From positions 3,138,001 through 3,202,000 of the forward strand of contig NZ_CP011797.1 in assembly GCF_002795845.1 (NCBI RefSeq): a DNA stretch of 64,000 nucleotides, given 5' to 3'. The notes beneath the pieces are model-generated. The model did no database searches, was not told where the DNA came from, and was given only the letters and a program-made list of their open reading frames with translations. The translations under genes were made by a program, and so were the position numbers. Below are positions 45,214-53,855 of this stretch, piece after piece. Numbering within the stretch: position 1 is the stretch's first letter; every line of letters starts with the position of its first letter. This DNA is from Reinekea forsetii. Its GTDB lineage: Bacteria; Pseudomonadota; Gammaproteobacteria; Pseudomonadales; Natronospirillaceae.

Positions 45214-45885
45214 TTGACTGCATTGACCCTAGCCGATGGCCGTTTTGATGATAGTGGCCATCTAGTATTGTTTGAGAATATCAGTCGCGATTTGCTGCAC
45301 AAGGGTTACAGTATCAACCCCTTTGCCCTGCCCCTAGGGCTGGCGGAAAATCTCCTGGAGCATCTGCAGCAGATGCCTGAAGTGGCGTTTTCGGCCGCCG
45401 GCGTCGGTCGCCAACAGGATTACAGCTTGAACGGCTTTGTGCGCAGCAACCAGATTGCCTGGATCGAGGGCAACTCCGACGCCGGGGCCCAATGGCTGCA
45501 GTGGGTAAAGGGCTTACAGACCTATCTCAATCGAAGGCTGTTCCTCGGCCTATTTTCGTTCGAAAGCCACTTTGCCCATTATGCCAGCGGTGATTTTTAC
45601 AAACGCCATGTCGATGCGTTTAAGGGCCAGGCCAACCGGGTTATTTCTTTGATTGTCTATTTGAATCGAGACTGGAATCCGGCCGACGGCGGTGAGCTGG
45701 TGATCTATCAAGACAGCACAGATTGGGAGGGTATCCGTGTTACACCCGCCTTTGGTACGGTGGTCGCCTTTATCAGTGAGGATTTTCCGCACGAGGTCCT
45801 GCCGGCCCGGCGCGACCGCTATTCGATTGCCGGCTGGTATCGCCTGAACGGCTCCCAGCCGGATCGGATCGACCCACCGAACTAG
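45214..45885 (+). CDS. 2-oxoglutarate/Fe(II)-dependent oxygenase (prolyl 4-hydroxylase-like)
   Basis: 223 residues, apparently from TTG 45214 with AAAGGA upstream. The iron-binding facial triad is His132-x-Asp134 (YKRHVDAF) and His193 (FPHEVLP), and the 2-oxoglutarate Arg lies in RDRYSIAGWYRL. A double-stranded beta-helix core is evident (VISLIVYLNRDWNPADGGEL). It hydroxylates a protein or small molecule that cannot be named. No signal peptide. Confidence 0.85.
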   Translation: MTALTLADGRFDDSGHLVLFENISRDLLHKGYSINPFALPLGLAENLLEHLQQMPEVAFSAAGVGRQQDYSLNGFVRSNQIAWIEGNSDAGAQWLQWVKGLQTYLNRRLFLGLFSFESHFAHYASGDFYKRHVDAFKGQANRVISLIVYLNRDWNPADGGELVIYQDSTDWEGIRVTPAFGTVVAFISEDFPHEVLPARRDRYSIAGWYRLNGSQPDRIDPPN

Positions 45886-45904
45886 GTCCAAAGCTTGTGT
45901 TTGG

Positions 45905-45935
45905 CCCTTGTGTTTACCGATAGCAGCCCCACATC
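45905..45935 (+). promoter_or_regulatory. Possible sigma-32-like promoter of hflKC
   Basis: CCCTTGTG and CCCCACATC are separated by 14 bases, resembling the heat-shock consensus CCCTTGAA-N13-15-CCCCATTTA with five mismatches in total. It lies 49 bases before hflK. Tentative. Confidence 0.3.
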
Positions 45936-45983
45936 GCGTATTGTGCGAAAAATTAATTTTGCCATCGATGGAGGGACATATAT

Positions 45984-47057
45984 ATGCCATCTCAACAGGA
46001 TAGTGGCTACCGTAGCGACCCGTGGTCAAACGGCAACCAACCCCCACCAGATCTCGATAAACTGATCAGCGACGGAATCAACCGGGTAAAGAAATCATTA
46101 CCCGGCGGAGGCGGCGGCAGCGCCGGCAACATTCTCGTCATATTACTGGTATTTCTGCTTGGCGTGGGCGTCTGGACCTCGCTCTTTACTGTGCCCAGCG
46201 ATTCGGTTGCCGTAGTGCAACGTTTTGGTAAGTACGTCAAGGAAATACCACCGGGTTTGCATTTCAAATTCCCATTGGGCATCGATAAAGCCACCATCGT
46301 ACCGGTTAAGCGTCAGCTTAAGCAGGAATTTGGTTTCGCTACCCCAGGCTCAACCGACCCATTTCAAAGTGGCCGCGGTACCAATGGTCAGCTGGAAACC
46401 CAGATGGTCACCGGCGACCTCAATGCCGCGTTGGTTGAATGGGTGGTGCAATATCGCATCGCCGATCCAGTGAAATTCCTGTTCGAAGTTCGGGAGCCGA
46501 GCGAGACGTTACGTTATGTGTCCGAATCGGTCATGCGTGAAGTGGTCGGTGACCGCACCGTCGATGAGGTGATCACCATTGGTCGCCAGGAAATCGAGTC
46601 CGAAGCGTTAGTTAAGATGCAGGCTCTGGCCGTCAAATACGTTATGGGCATCAGCATCGATCAGGTGCAATTGAAGAATATCAATCCGCCGCGCCCGGTG
46701 CAGGAGTCCTTTAACGAGGTCAACCAGGCCCAGCAGGAGAAAGAAAAGCTGATCAACGAGGCCCTACGAGACTACAACAAGGTCATTCCCTTGGCCGAAG
46801 GTGAAAAAGATCAGCGTATTCGAGAAGCCGACGGTTACCGCTTAAAACGCATCAACGAAGCCGAAGGTGACGCCGCCCGCTTTAATGCCCTGTTATCGGA
46901 ATATCAGAAGGCACCGGAAGTAACCCGACGCCGGATCTATATCGAAACCATGCAGGAGGTTCTGCCCACGATAAAATCGAAGATTATTATCGATGAACAG
47001 ACCCGCGGTCTCTTACCCTTCTTAAACCTCACTAGCGAGTCGGGAGCGAAGCCATGA
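45984..47057 (+). CDS. hflK: FtsH protease modulator HflK
   Basis: 357 residues, start preceded by GGAGGG. A hydrophilic N-terminus with a Gly-rich stretch is followed by one membrane anchor (NILVILLVFLLGVGVWTSLF, about residues 48-67) and a periplasmic SPFH/band 7 domain (VAVVQRFGKYVKEIPPGLHF; VVQYRIADPVKFLFEV). A coiled coil near residues 240-300 is rich in Glu/Lys. With HflC it forms a cage around FtsH and limits its access to substrates. The usual hfq-hflX genes are not upstream. Confidence 0.95.
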   Translation: MPSQQDSGYRSDPWSNGNQPPPDLDKLISDGINRVKKSLPGGGGGSAGNILVILLVFLLGVGVWTSLFTVPSDSVAVVQRFGKYVKEIPPGLHFKFPLGIDKATIVPVKRQLKQEFGFATPGSTDPFQSGRGTNGQLETQMVTGDLNAALVEWVVQYRIADPVKFLFEVREPSETLRYVSESVMREVVGDRTVDEVITIGRQEIESEALVKMQALAVKYVMGISIDQVQLKNINPPRPVQESFNEVNQAQQEKEKLINEALRDYNKVIPLAEGEKDQRIREADGYRLKRINEAEGDAARFNALLSEYQKAPEVTRRRIYIETMQEVLPTIKSKIIIDEQTRGLLPFLNLTSESGAKP

Positions 47058-48016
47058 GCAGTGTAATGAAAGTCGGTTCTCTGGCAGCTGTGGCGGTCGT
47101 CGTCATCTTGCTGCAGGGCAGTTTTTACACCGTCGATGAGGTTGAACAGGTTATTATTACTCAGTTCGGCAAGCCAGTCGGCGACCCGGTCACCAGTGCC
47201 GGTTTACACCTCAAGACGCCCTTCATCCAAGACGTGAATGCGATCGACAAGCGGGTCCTGGAATGGGACGGCGAACCGTCCGATATGCCGACCAAAGATA
47301 AGCTCTACATCTCAGTCGACCTCTTTGCGCGCTGGCGCATTACCGAACCGTTGCAGTACTTCTTGCGCCTGAAAGACGAGCGCAGCGCGCAGTCGCGTTT
47401 GGACGACATACTCGGCAGTGAAACGCGCAACGCGGTGGCTAAACACGAATTGATCGAAATAATTCGTACCACCAAAGATCGTGTGCCGTTGCGTGATGAA
47501 CTGTTGGCCGGCGACGACCGAACCGCCAACATGGGCAACCTGGTTCCCATTAGCAAGGGACGTCAGGGCGTCGAGGATGAAATATTCCGCGCCGCGGCTG
47601 AAAAAGTGAAGGTCTTCGGTATTGAATTACTCGACATTCGCTTTAAGCGCATCAACTACAACGCCAGCGTGCGGCCGAAAATCTATGACCGGATGATCAG
47701 TGAACGACGTCAGATTGCCGAACGATTCTTGTCCGAAGGTAATGGTGAGGCCGCTCGAATCCGGGGTGACCGCGTTCGTGATCTGAATAAAATCCAGTCT
47801 GAGGCTTATCGTGAGGTAGAGGAAATTCGCGGCATGGCCGACGCCAAGGCGACCGAAATCTATGCTCAGGCCTATAACCAGAGCGACGTATCGCGCGACC
47901 TGTATGAGTTCACTCGAACCCTGCAGGCGTACCAAACGATCATCGGTCAAGACACCACCCTGGTGTTATCAACTGACAGTGATCTGTTTAAATTTCTCAA
48001 GGGCATCGAGCCTTAG
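47054..48016 (+). CDS. hflC: FtsH protease modulator HflC
   Basis: 320 residues. One N-terminal membrane anchor (GSLAAVAVVVILLQGSF) and an SPFH domain: VDEVEQVIITQFGKPVGDPV, YISVDLFARWRITEPLQYFL and LGSETRNAVAKHELIEIIRT. A typical region GVEDEIFRAAAEKVKVFGIE leads into the coiled coil. The ATG overlaps the hflK stop by 4 bases, so the two partners are made together. An 8-bp hairpin without T-run follows. Confidence 0.95.
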   Translation: MSSVMKVGSLAAVAVVVILLQGSFYTVDEVEQVIITQFGKPVGDPVTSAGLHLKTPFIQDVNAIDKRVLEWDGEPSDMPTKDKLYISVDLFARWRITEPLQYFLRLKDERSAQSRLDDILGSETRNAVAKHELIEIIRTTKDRVPLRDELLAGDDRTANMGNLVPISKGRQGVEDEIFRAAAEKVKVFGIELLDIRFKRINYNASVRPKIYDRMISERRQIAERFLSEGNGEAARIRGDRVRDLNKIQSEAYREVEEIRGMADAKATEIYAQAYNQSDVSRDLYEFTRTLQAYQTIIGQDTTLVLSTDSDLFKFLKGIEP

Positions 48017-48036
48017 TTTCCCGAGACGTTAGCACA

Positions 48037-48055
48037 GCGCCCCTGACAGGGGCGC
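48037..48055 (+). other. GC-rich hairpin after hflC
   Basis: GCGCCCCT-GAC-AGGGGCGC is a perfect 8-bp stem 20 bases after the hflC stop. No T-run follows; the transcript may continue into the downstream co-chaperone gene. Confidence 0.7.
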
Positions 48056-48121
48056 AATCCGGCCGATCCTAGGCTGATGCCAATTAGCCTTAAGCGCTTT
48101 TTTTTTTATTTGGGCCACGCG

Positions 48122-49039
48122 ATGGACTTTAAAGACTACTACAAGATACTGGGGGTGAAACCCGACGCCAGTGATGCCGACATTAAGCTGGCCTATCGCC
48201 AACTGGCACGCCAATACCATCCCGACAAGAATCCCGCAGCGGGTGCTAGCGATAAATTTAAGGCCGCCGCCGAAGCCTATGAGGTTTTAAAGAGCAGCGA
48301 CCGACGCGCCGAATTTGATGAACTGCGCCGCTATGGCGGTCAACAACCCAATGGTTTTCGTGCACCACCGGGCTGGCAGAGTCGAGCTCGACCGAGCAGC
48401 GCTCAAGGCGATTATTCCGATTTCTTTAATTCGATGTTTGGCAGTTCCGGCAGGGCTCAACCCAAGCCCGTGAAGGGCCAGGATGTGGAACTTCCACTGG
48501 CCCTAAGCTTGGAAGAGACGCTCGCCGAGCTGACCCGCACCGTCGAATACGACCTGCCCGCCAGTCAAGCCGACCGGAGCCCAAGCCAGAAACATCTGCG
48601 CGTCAAGATCCACCAGGGCGCTACCGAGGGCGAACGGATCCGGGTCCGAGGCCAGGGTGGGCCCGGCCAACAGGGCGGCTTGGCCGGCGATCTGTATCTG
48701 GTGATCCAGTACGCGGCCCATTCGGTGTTCAGCGTGCAGGGCACAGACCTGTTGGTCACCCTGCCGCTCGCCCCATGGGAGGCCGCCTTGGGCGCCAAGG
48801 TCACGGTGCCGACCCTAACCGGCAGCATCACCCTGACCATTCCAGCCAATACCCCGGCGGGCAAACGCTTTCGTATCAAAGGCAAGGGCCTGATCGATAA
48901 GAGCCAGCAGGGCGATCTATACGCCGCGGTGCAGCTGGTCCTGCCGCCCCAAACCAACGAAAAAACGGCTCTTCTGTGGCAACAACTGGGCGCCGCGCAA
49001 CCATTCGACCCTAGAGGTCATTGGTCCGGACGGCAATAA
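48122..49039 (+). CDS. cbpA: CbpA-like DnaJ-class co-chaperone
   Basis: 305 residues from ATG 48122 (MDFKDYYKILGVKPDASDAD). The J domain has HPD in YHPDKNP, then a short Gly/Phe linker and two C-terminal substrate domains (LRVKIHQGATEGERIRVRGQ; KVTVPTLTGSITLTIPANTP). The zinc-finger repeats of DnaJ are missing, which identifies the CbpA type. It works with DnaK on stressed proteins and may bind nucleoid DNA. Its usual partner modulator cbpM is absent. Confidence 0.9.
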   Translation: MDFKDYYKILGVKPDASDADIKLAYRQLARQYHPDKNPAAGASDKFKAAAEAYEVLKSSDRRAEFDELRRYGGQQPNGFRAPPGWQSRARPSSAQGDYSDFFNSMFGSSGRAQPKPVKGQDVELPLALSLEETLAELTRTVEYDLPASQADRSPSQKHLRVKIHQGATEGERIRVRGQGGPGQQGGLAGDLYLVIQYAAHSVFSVQGTDLLVTLPLAPWEAALGAKVTVPTLTGSITLTIPANTPAGKRFRIKGKGLIDKSQQGDLYAAVQLVLPPQTNEKTALLWQQLGAAQPFDPRGHWSGRQ

Positions 49040-49043
49040 CCCG

Positions 49044-49817
49044 CTAAAAGCGAGCCGCCCATAAGGCGCTCGCCCCATCCACACTGAGCTTAATACCCGC
49101 CACCAGCAGCAAGCAGTAACACAACCAATAGAACCAGCCATCGGACAACCGATGGTGTAACAGCATGCCCAACCGAACCCCAATGGGGGCCAGTATGATC
49201 AGGCTTAGGGACGTCATCAGGTTAGTGGTGTCAAGCAGGCCCATCCAAGCATAGGGAATGAGCTTGGTATAGTTGGCCACGGCAAAAAAGATGATGGTGG
49301 TGCCCACAAAAACACCCTTGGGCAGCCGTTGCGGTAACAGATACATATCGAGCGGTGGACCACCGGAATGCACGCTAAAGCTGGTAAAGCCCGATATGGC
49401 ACCAAACACCCAACCCTTGATTCGATTCGGTGCTTTGGCGGCCGGGTTGTTGCCGCGCATGCGGTGATAGAGCCAGTTCAGACTAAACACCAAGGCGATC
49501 AAACCCACCATCAGCCGGATATGGCTATCGGACAGATAACTGTAGGTTGCCGCACCGACGCCGATACCGAGGATCGCCGCCGGCAATATGGTACGCAGAT
49601 TGGGCTTGTCGTATTGACCGCGAAAGCCCCACAGGGCGAAGCCATCCATCACACAGAGGATCGGCAGCATAATGGCCGCGGCCTGAGTCGGCGCGATCAC
49701 CAGGGACATTAACGGCACCGAGACAATGCCCAAGCCGCCGCCAAGACCGCCTTTGGAGATCCCCATAATCAGCAGGGCCGGTATGGCAACGAGGTAAAAG
49801 AGTGGATCTGTTAACAT
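49044..49817 (-). CDS. TauE/SafE family membrane permease (second copy)
   Basis: About 257 residues from ATG 49817 (a TTG two codons upstream is also possible), with eight membrane segments. Typical halves are PALLIMGISKGGLGGGLGIV and GAISGFTSFSVHSGGPPLDM. It is only distantly similar to the family member at 33097-33852. Substrate unknown, probably a sulfur oxyanion or organic acid. It converges with cbpA, 4 bases apart. Confidence 0.85.
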   Translation of the reverse strand: MLTDPLFYLVAIPALLIMGISKGGLGGGLGIVSVPLMSLVIAPTQAAAIMLPILCVMDGFALWGFRGQYDKPNLRTILPAAILGIGVGAATYSYLSDSHIRLMVGLIALVFSLNWLYHRMRGNNPAAKAPNRIKGWVFGAISGFTSFSVHSGGPPLDMYLLPQRLPKGVFVGTTIIFFAVANYTKLIPYAWMGLLDTTNLMTSLSLIILAPIGVRLGMLLHHRLSDGWFYWLCYCLLLVAGIKLSVDGASALWAARF

Positions 49818-49927
49818 TGACAATGACTGCGTAGGAAAAAAGGCATGATAGCGAACTCATCCGGCTAAAACGAGCCCAATCTACCGGATGCCGACCGCGA
49901 TGACAGCCGCTACGAGACCATTGCGCC

Positions 49928-50353
49928 TCAACGGTTGTCTTCGGCGCTCTGGTCCTGGTTGCGGAAGTTTTTAAAGGCCATCAGAATACTGCGTGCACTG
50001 ATCTGGCCCTTAAACTTGCCGTCTTCAATGACCGGCATCCGCCGCCGCTTGGTCTTAAGCAGCAGTTGTGCAGCATCGATTATATTGATGTTCTGATCGA
50101 TCGACTCGACATTGCGGGTCATAAAATCCCCGACATATCCGCCGCCTTGATCGTAATAACCGACGTTGATAATAGCCTGCAAACAATCCATCTCCGAGAT
50201 TACACCAACCGCCTCATTAGCGTCATTGACCACCGTTGCGCCGGAAATTTTGTTCTGTAGTAGAACCTGAATGGCCTCGAAAATATGGGTATCGGCACGG
50301 AATGTAACAGGTTTGATCGACATGTAGTCTTTAGCAACTATGGATCCGAACAT
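49928..50353 (-). CDS. CBS-domain pair protein
   Basis: 141 residues consisting of two CBS motifs: KDYMSIKPVTFRADTHIFEA through VGVISEMDCLQAI, and DFMTRNVESIDQNINIIDAA through GQISARSILMAF. No attached enzyme or membrane part. Such stand-alone pairs bind adenine nucleotides and modulate partner proteins; the partner is unknown. Separate from the exopolysaccharide operon, whose last gene ends 167 bases away. Confidence 0.88.
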   Translation of the reverse strand: MFGSIVAKDYMSIKPVTFRADTHIFEAIQVLLQNKISGATVVNDANEAVGVISEMDCLQAIINVGYYDQGGGYVGDFMTRNVESIDQNINIIDAAQLLLKTKRRRMPVIEDGKFKGQISARSILMAFKNFRNQDQSAEDNR

Positions 50354-50520
50354 AAGCCTATCTCCTACTATTTTTATTATTAATGAACAACAGCTTAGTT
50401 GATAGGGCCGTCGTTACCATGACTATAAGCTATCGGGACCTGCTGTACAGTCAAAACTGGCTCAACCGGTGTATGGAGAGCGTCAATACCGCAGCCTAGA
50501 AGGATGGGCGGACGCTGCAC

Positions 50521-51459
50521 CTATAGGCCACGCAACTGGCCCAGCCATATGCGCCCTTGGCAAAGCGTTTTCTTGACCCGTAAACGGTTACAGCGCCGGT
50601 CGGACAAAAGTGTCCGGGCGACCTGAAAACGCCCGAGCGATATATTCAGGCGCGCCAAATGCAACAGATGGGTTGCGGTGTAAGTTAACACGCTGGCGCG
50701 GCGATGAATCGGGATCCGTCCAGTCTTAATGGCCTGATTTAGGCGCCGACTGAAGCCGCATTCAACGCTCGGATAGTTCCGGGTGCAGGCCCTATTTTCC
50801 GCATCCAGGCGATAGAACGCCAGGACTTTCGGGCTAAAGGCAATGCTCGAATGCAATGACAAGCGCGCCCATAGATCCTGGTCCTCACCCATCGACTCAC
50901 CCTCGGGGAACCAGGGTGCATCGGTCACCCGCGTTTTATCAATGCACACCGACGAGGCCATAAAGGGCAGATCGCCGCGCGCACAAATTTCAAAGTAGCA
51001 GGGCAAAATAGTTGCTGTTGTAACCGCCGTTGGGAAGCGCACCTTGGGATCGACATAAAGATTGTCGCTGAGCATCTTCTGGTAACCGGTGGCGAAGGCA
51101 CCGGCCTGAGGAAAGCGTTCAATCAGATCATCAATTTCTGCTAAAAAATGCGCTTCCCAACTGTCATCTGCATCCAGCAAGGCAACAAAATCACTGTTTG
51201 CGGCCTCGATGCCGACATTGCGCGCCTTGGCGACGCCGCCGTTGGCCTGCTGGATCAGACGAACGCGTTGGTAGTCCGGGTTGGTCGCCAGCTGAGTCTG
51301 AATCAGCTCGGCACTCTGGTCCGTCGATCCGTCATCGACCACGATAATCTCTAAAGGCTGAAGGCTTTGCGCCAGTACCGATTGAATCGTGGCCAGAATA
51401 TGGGCCTGCTTATTGTGCAATGGAATCACCACGGAAATGTTAGGTCGGCCGGTCGTCAT
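50521..51459 (-). CDS. Family 2 glycosyltransferase
   Basis: 312 residues. The GT-A fold shows ISVVIPLHNKQAHILATIQS, LEIIVVDDGSTDQSAELIQ, GGVAKARNVGIEAANSDFVA and the metal-binding DADD (LLDADDSWE). It adds a sugar to the exopolysaccharide repeat unit on the cytoplasmic side; donor and acceptor are unknown. It is the last gene of the five-gene operon, one base after the pyruvyl transferase gene. No intrinsic terminator was recognised after it. Confidence 0.9.
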   Translation of the reverse strand: MTTGRPNISVVIPLHNKQAHILATIQSVLAQSLQPLEIIVVDDGSTDQSAELIQTQLATNPDYQRVRLIQQANGGVAKARNVGIEAANSDFVALLDADDSWEAHFLAEIDDLIERFPQAGAFATGYQKMLSDNLYVDPKVRFPTAVTTATILPCYFEICARGDLPFMASSVCIDKTRVTDAPWFPEGESMGEDQDLWARLSLHSSIAFSPKVLAFYRLDAENRACTRNYPSVECGFSRRLNQAIKTGRIPIHRRASVLTYTATHLLHLARLNISLGRFQVARTLLSDRRCNRLRVKKTLCQGRIWLGQLRGL

Positions 51460-51460
51460 A

Positions 51461-52546
51461 TCAGATACTCCAATTGGTCAAAGATTTTTCCACCGCCTCG
51501 GCGGGCGTCAGAGTCGGGGCCATAAAACCCTGACTCAGGCCGGCGCTGATTACCTGCACCAGTTGTTCAACCTCGATCTGCTTAGCATCGAACTGGAGCG
51601 ACTCGGGCTGACCTATTTGTCGACACCAGCCATCACATTTGCTGTGATAACTGAGTGAAACTACCGGCGTGTCGGCTAGGTAGGCCAGCACCGAACCGTG
51701 CAAGCGCATACTCACAACGACTTTAAAAGTGGCCAATTGTTGCAGTACAACTAACGGATTTTGTTGGTAATGCAGATGAGTCACCGGAACACTTGCTGGC
51801 AGCAATGCACGCAAGGCCACGTGCACCTGTTTGTCACCTAAGGTGGCATGGCCATTAAAGTCGAGCAGCGTGATGGCTTCGCCGGTCTCACGATGCACGC
51901 GAACAATGGCTTGCGCCAGCGCCATGAGTCGCTGGTGTTCGGCTGCGCTGTCACTGCTCAAGCGTTCGTATGGACAGAGACAAACACAAATGCCCGCGCG
52001 GGCTACTCGGTCAAATTTGAGCTCTTTATTTAACAGCAGCAGGGGCGCCAAATCGAAGGTCAGCTTAATCTTGGCTTGGGGCGCAATATGCTTGGCCAAG
52101 GCAAAGCTATCGACATCGCGAACGCCGACAAATTCACATTCATTAAGAAATTTCGCACAGTTTTTTTCCGCTGCGCTGTCCCGGAACGGGCCCAACCCGA
52201 CGCCAAGCGCCAAGCCTTGACGACCCGACAATGTCATCAATTGGCGTTTCAAATTTATATCGTGACTGTTGTGCAGCACCGAACCACCACCAAAGATAAC
52301 CCGCTTCGAGACCAATGCATGAAACGACTGCTTGAGCCGATTCTCGCCGCGAAAACGTTGTTGTACTTTTAAGCCAGCCGGTAAATAGGGCAGGCCGGAT
52401 AAGTGCAACGGCGCCACATTACTAACGCGATGGTTTTTATCACCCAGAAATTTCTTCGCCCCCCAGGCGGTAGCGAGCAAAAGGGCATCGTCGCCGGTAT
52501 TCTGCATGCCATAGTAGCCGCACAGATAGCTATCGGAAAATATCAT
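51461..52546 (-). CDS. Polysaccharide pyruvyl transferase family protein
   Basis: 361 residues. The pattern YLCGYYGMQNTGDDALLLAT, KRVIFGGGSVLHNS and the C-terminal VVSMRLHGSVLAYLADTPVV plus SLSYHSKCDGWCRQIG matches the CsaB/WcaK family. Members add pyruvate ketals to sugars of exopolysaccharides, giving the polymer extra negative charge. It lies one base from both neighbours in the operon, between the polymerase and the GT2 gene. Confidence 0.88.
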   Translation of the reverse strand: MIFSDSYLCGYYGMQNTGDDALLLATAWGAKKFLGDKNHRVSNVAPLHLSGLPYLPAGLKVQQRFRGENRLKQSFHALVSKRVIFGGGSVLHNSHDINLKRQLMTLSGRQGLALGVGLGPFRDSAAEKNCAKFLNECEFVGVRDVDSFALAKHIAPQAKIKLTFDLAPLLLLNKELKFDRVARAGICVCLCPYERLSSDSAAEHQRLMALAQAIVRVHRETGEAITLLDFNGHATLGDKQVHVALRALLPASVPVTHLHYQQNPLVVLQQLATFKVVVSMRLHGSVLAYLADTPVVSLSYHSKCDGWCRQIGQPESLQFDAKQIEVEQLVQVISAGLSQGFMAPTLTPAEAVEKSLTNWSI

Positions 52547-52547
52547 G

Positions 52548-53855
52548 CTAAGTCTCCTTAGGGTGTCGAGGTTTGCCGACCCAAGCCGTTGAATATGCCT
52601 CGGGACTGAGGCTGATACCTAACCAGAGCAATGCTGGCCAATAGAGGTAGACTAAAATTTCTAAATTTTCGAACAGGCTGTAACTGATAATGACAATGCA
52701 GATGCCCAACGAGGCCTGAGCAACCTTGGAATATTGCGCCAAAATCAACATTGCAAAACTGGTGAGCGCCAATGGCAGAGCCAGCGCTAAAAAGCCCACG
52801 GCACCCTTTACATACAACAGGCCATACCAACTGTGGTGACTGCCTATCGGCATATGTTCGACACTCTTGGGGCCGCGTTCGACAATGCCATGGCCCCAAA
52901 TGGGCGCCTCATTGGCCCAGCGTTGCACGGCGATGCGCGCCAGGGTTTCGCGCACCCGGGTCGAGCCCGGTCGGCTCTGCTTTACTTGGGTGTAGGAGTC
53001 CAGCAGCCAGTCATACAGGGGTTGCGCGAGAAGCAACAGGGCTGGAATCAGCACGCCGGTGGCCAGCCACACTCTGGGATTGCGCAATCGACTCAGGCCG
53101 AAGACCATGGGGATGATGGCGATAAAGATCACCCAGCCGGCGCGCGATTGGCACAATAGGCACATCACCGTTGCGCCCAGAACGCCCATGAAGCGCCATG
53201 CCCGATCCTGCTCCTGCAAGCAGATCAACAGATAAAAACAGGACATCAGCCCCGCGGCCGGAGCCCAGGGGGCAATAAATTGCCAGCGCGCCAGATGGGT
53301 TTCCGGATTAAGGCCAAATAGGCGCACATTGAACGCCTCAAGCGGCCCGCCGATAGCTTTTAACGGTGACATATAAAGCTCACCCGACAAGCCCACGGCA
53401 TAAAAAACAATGCCCACAATGGCAAAGGGCACCGCACTGAAAGCGGCGATACAACAGCCGCGCGCAACAATGGCTGGATTGACCTTGAGCAGATTACCAA
53501 GCAACGGGAACAGCGCGAGCAAGGCCCAACCTTTGGCCCAACCAATGGTTGACTTGATCGTCATACCAGTGCCCAAGCGTCTATCAATATGCGCAATCAA
53601 CAGCGCCAACAACATGGCTACCATACCGATCACCCACAACCAGACCAGGGGTGAAATGCGCAGCAGAGGATGGCCAGCACCATCTGCACTACTGCGAATG
53701 AAAATTTTTAATAAAAAAACCATGAGCAGGAGCCAACCCAAGACCGAGCCCAAGACATACATCCCACCCAAAATATAAACACCGTAGGTGCCAGCCAGGC
53801 TGTAAAAAATTATTCGCTCTTCAGGAGAAGATTTATAAAGAAGGTTCGATGCCAT
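52548..53855 (-). CDS. O-antigen ligase/Wzy-type polysaccharide polymerase
   Basis: 435 residues with about eleven membrane segments and a large periplasmic loop (roughly residues 290-360) containing RVRETLARIAVQRWANEAPI, WGHGIVERGPKS and HSWYGLLYVKGAVG. His and Arg there are typical of the O-antigen ligase/polymerase domain. It would polymerise lipid-linked repeat units in the periplasm. Its start lies 46 bases inside the 3' end of the chain-length gene, an unusually long overlap. A flippase gene was not found nearby. Confidence 0.85.
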   Translation of the reverse strand: MASNLLYKSSPEERIIFYSLAGTYGVYILGGMYVLGSVLGWLLLMVFLLKIFIRSSADGAGHPLLRISPLVWLWVIGMVAMLLALLIAHIDRRLGTGMTIKSTIGWAKGWALLALFPLLGNLLKVNPAIVARGCCIAAFSAVPFAIVGIVFYAVGLSGELYMSPLKAIGGPLEAFNVRLFGLNPETHLARWQFIAPWAPAAGLMSCFYLLICLQEQDRAWRFMGVLGATVMCLLCQSRAGWVIFIAIIPMVFGLSRLRNPRVWLATGVLIPALLLLAQPLYDWLLDSYTQVKQSRPGSTRVRETLARIAVQRWANEAPIWGHGIVERGPKSVEHMPIGSHHSWYGLLYVKGAVGFLALALPLALTSFAMLILAQYSKVAQASLGICIVIISYSLFENLEILVYLYWPALLWLGISLSPEAYSTAWVGKPRHPKET

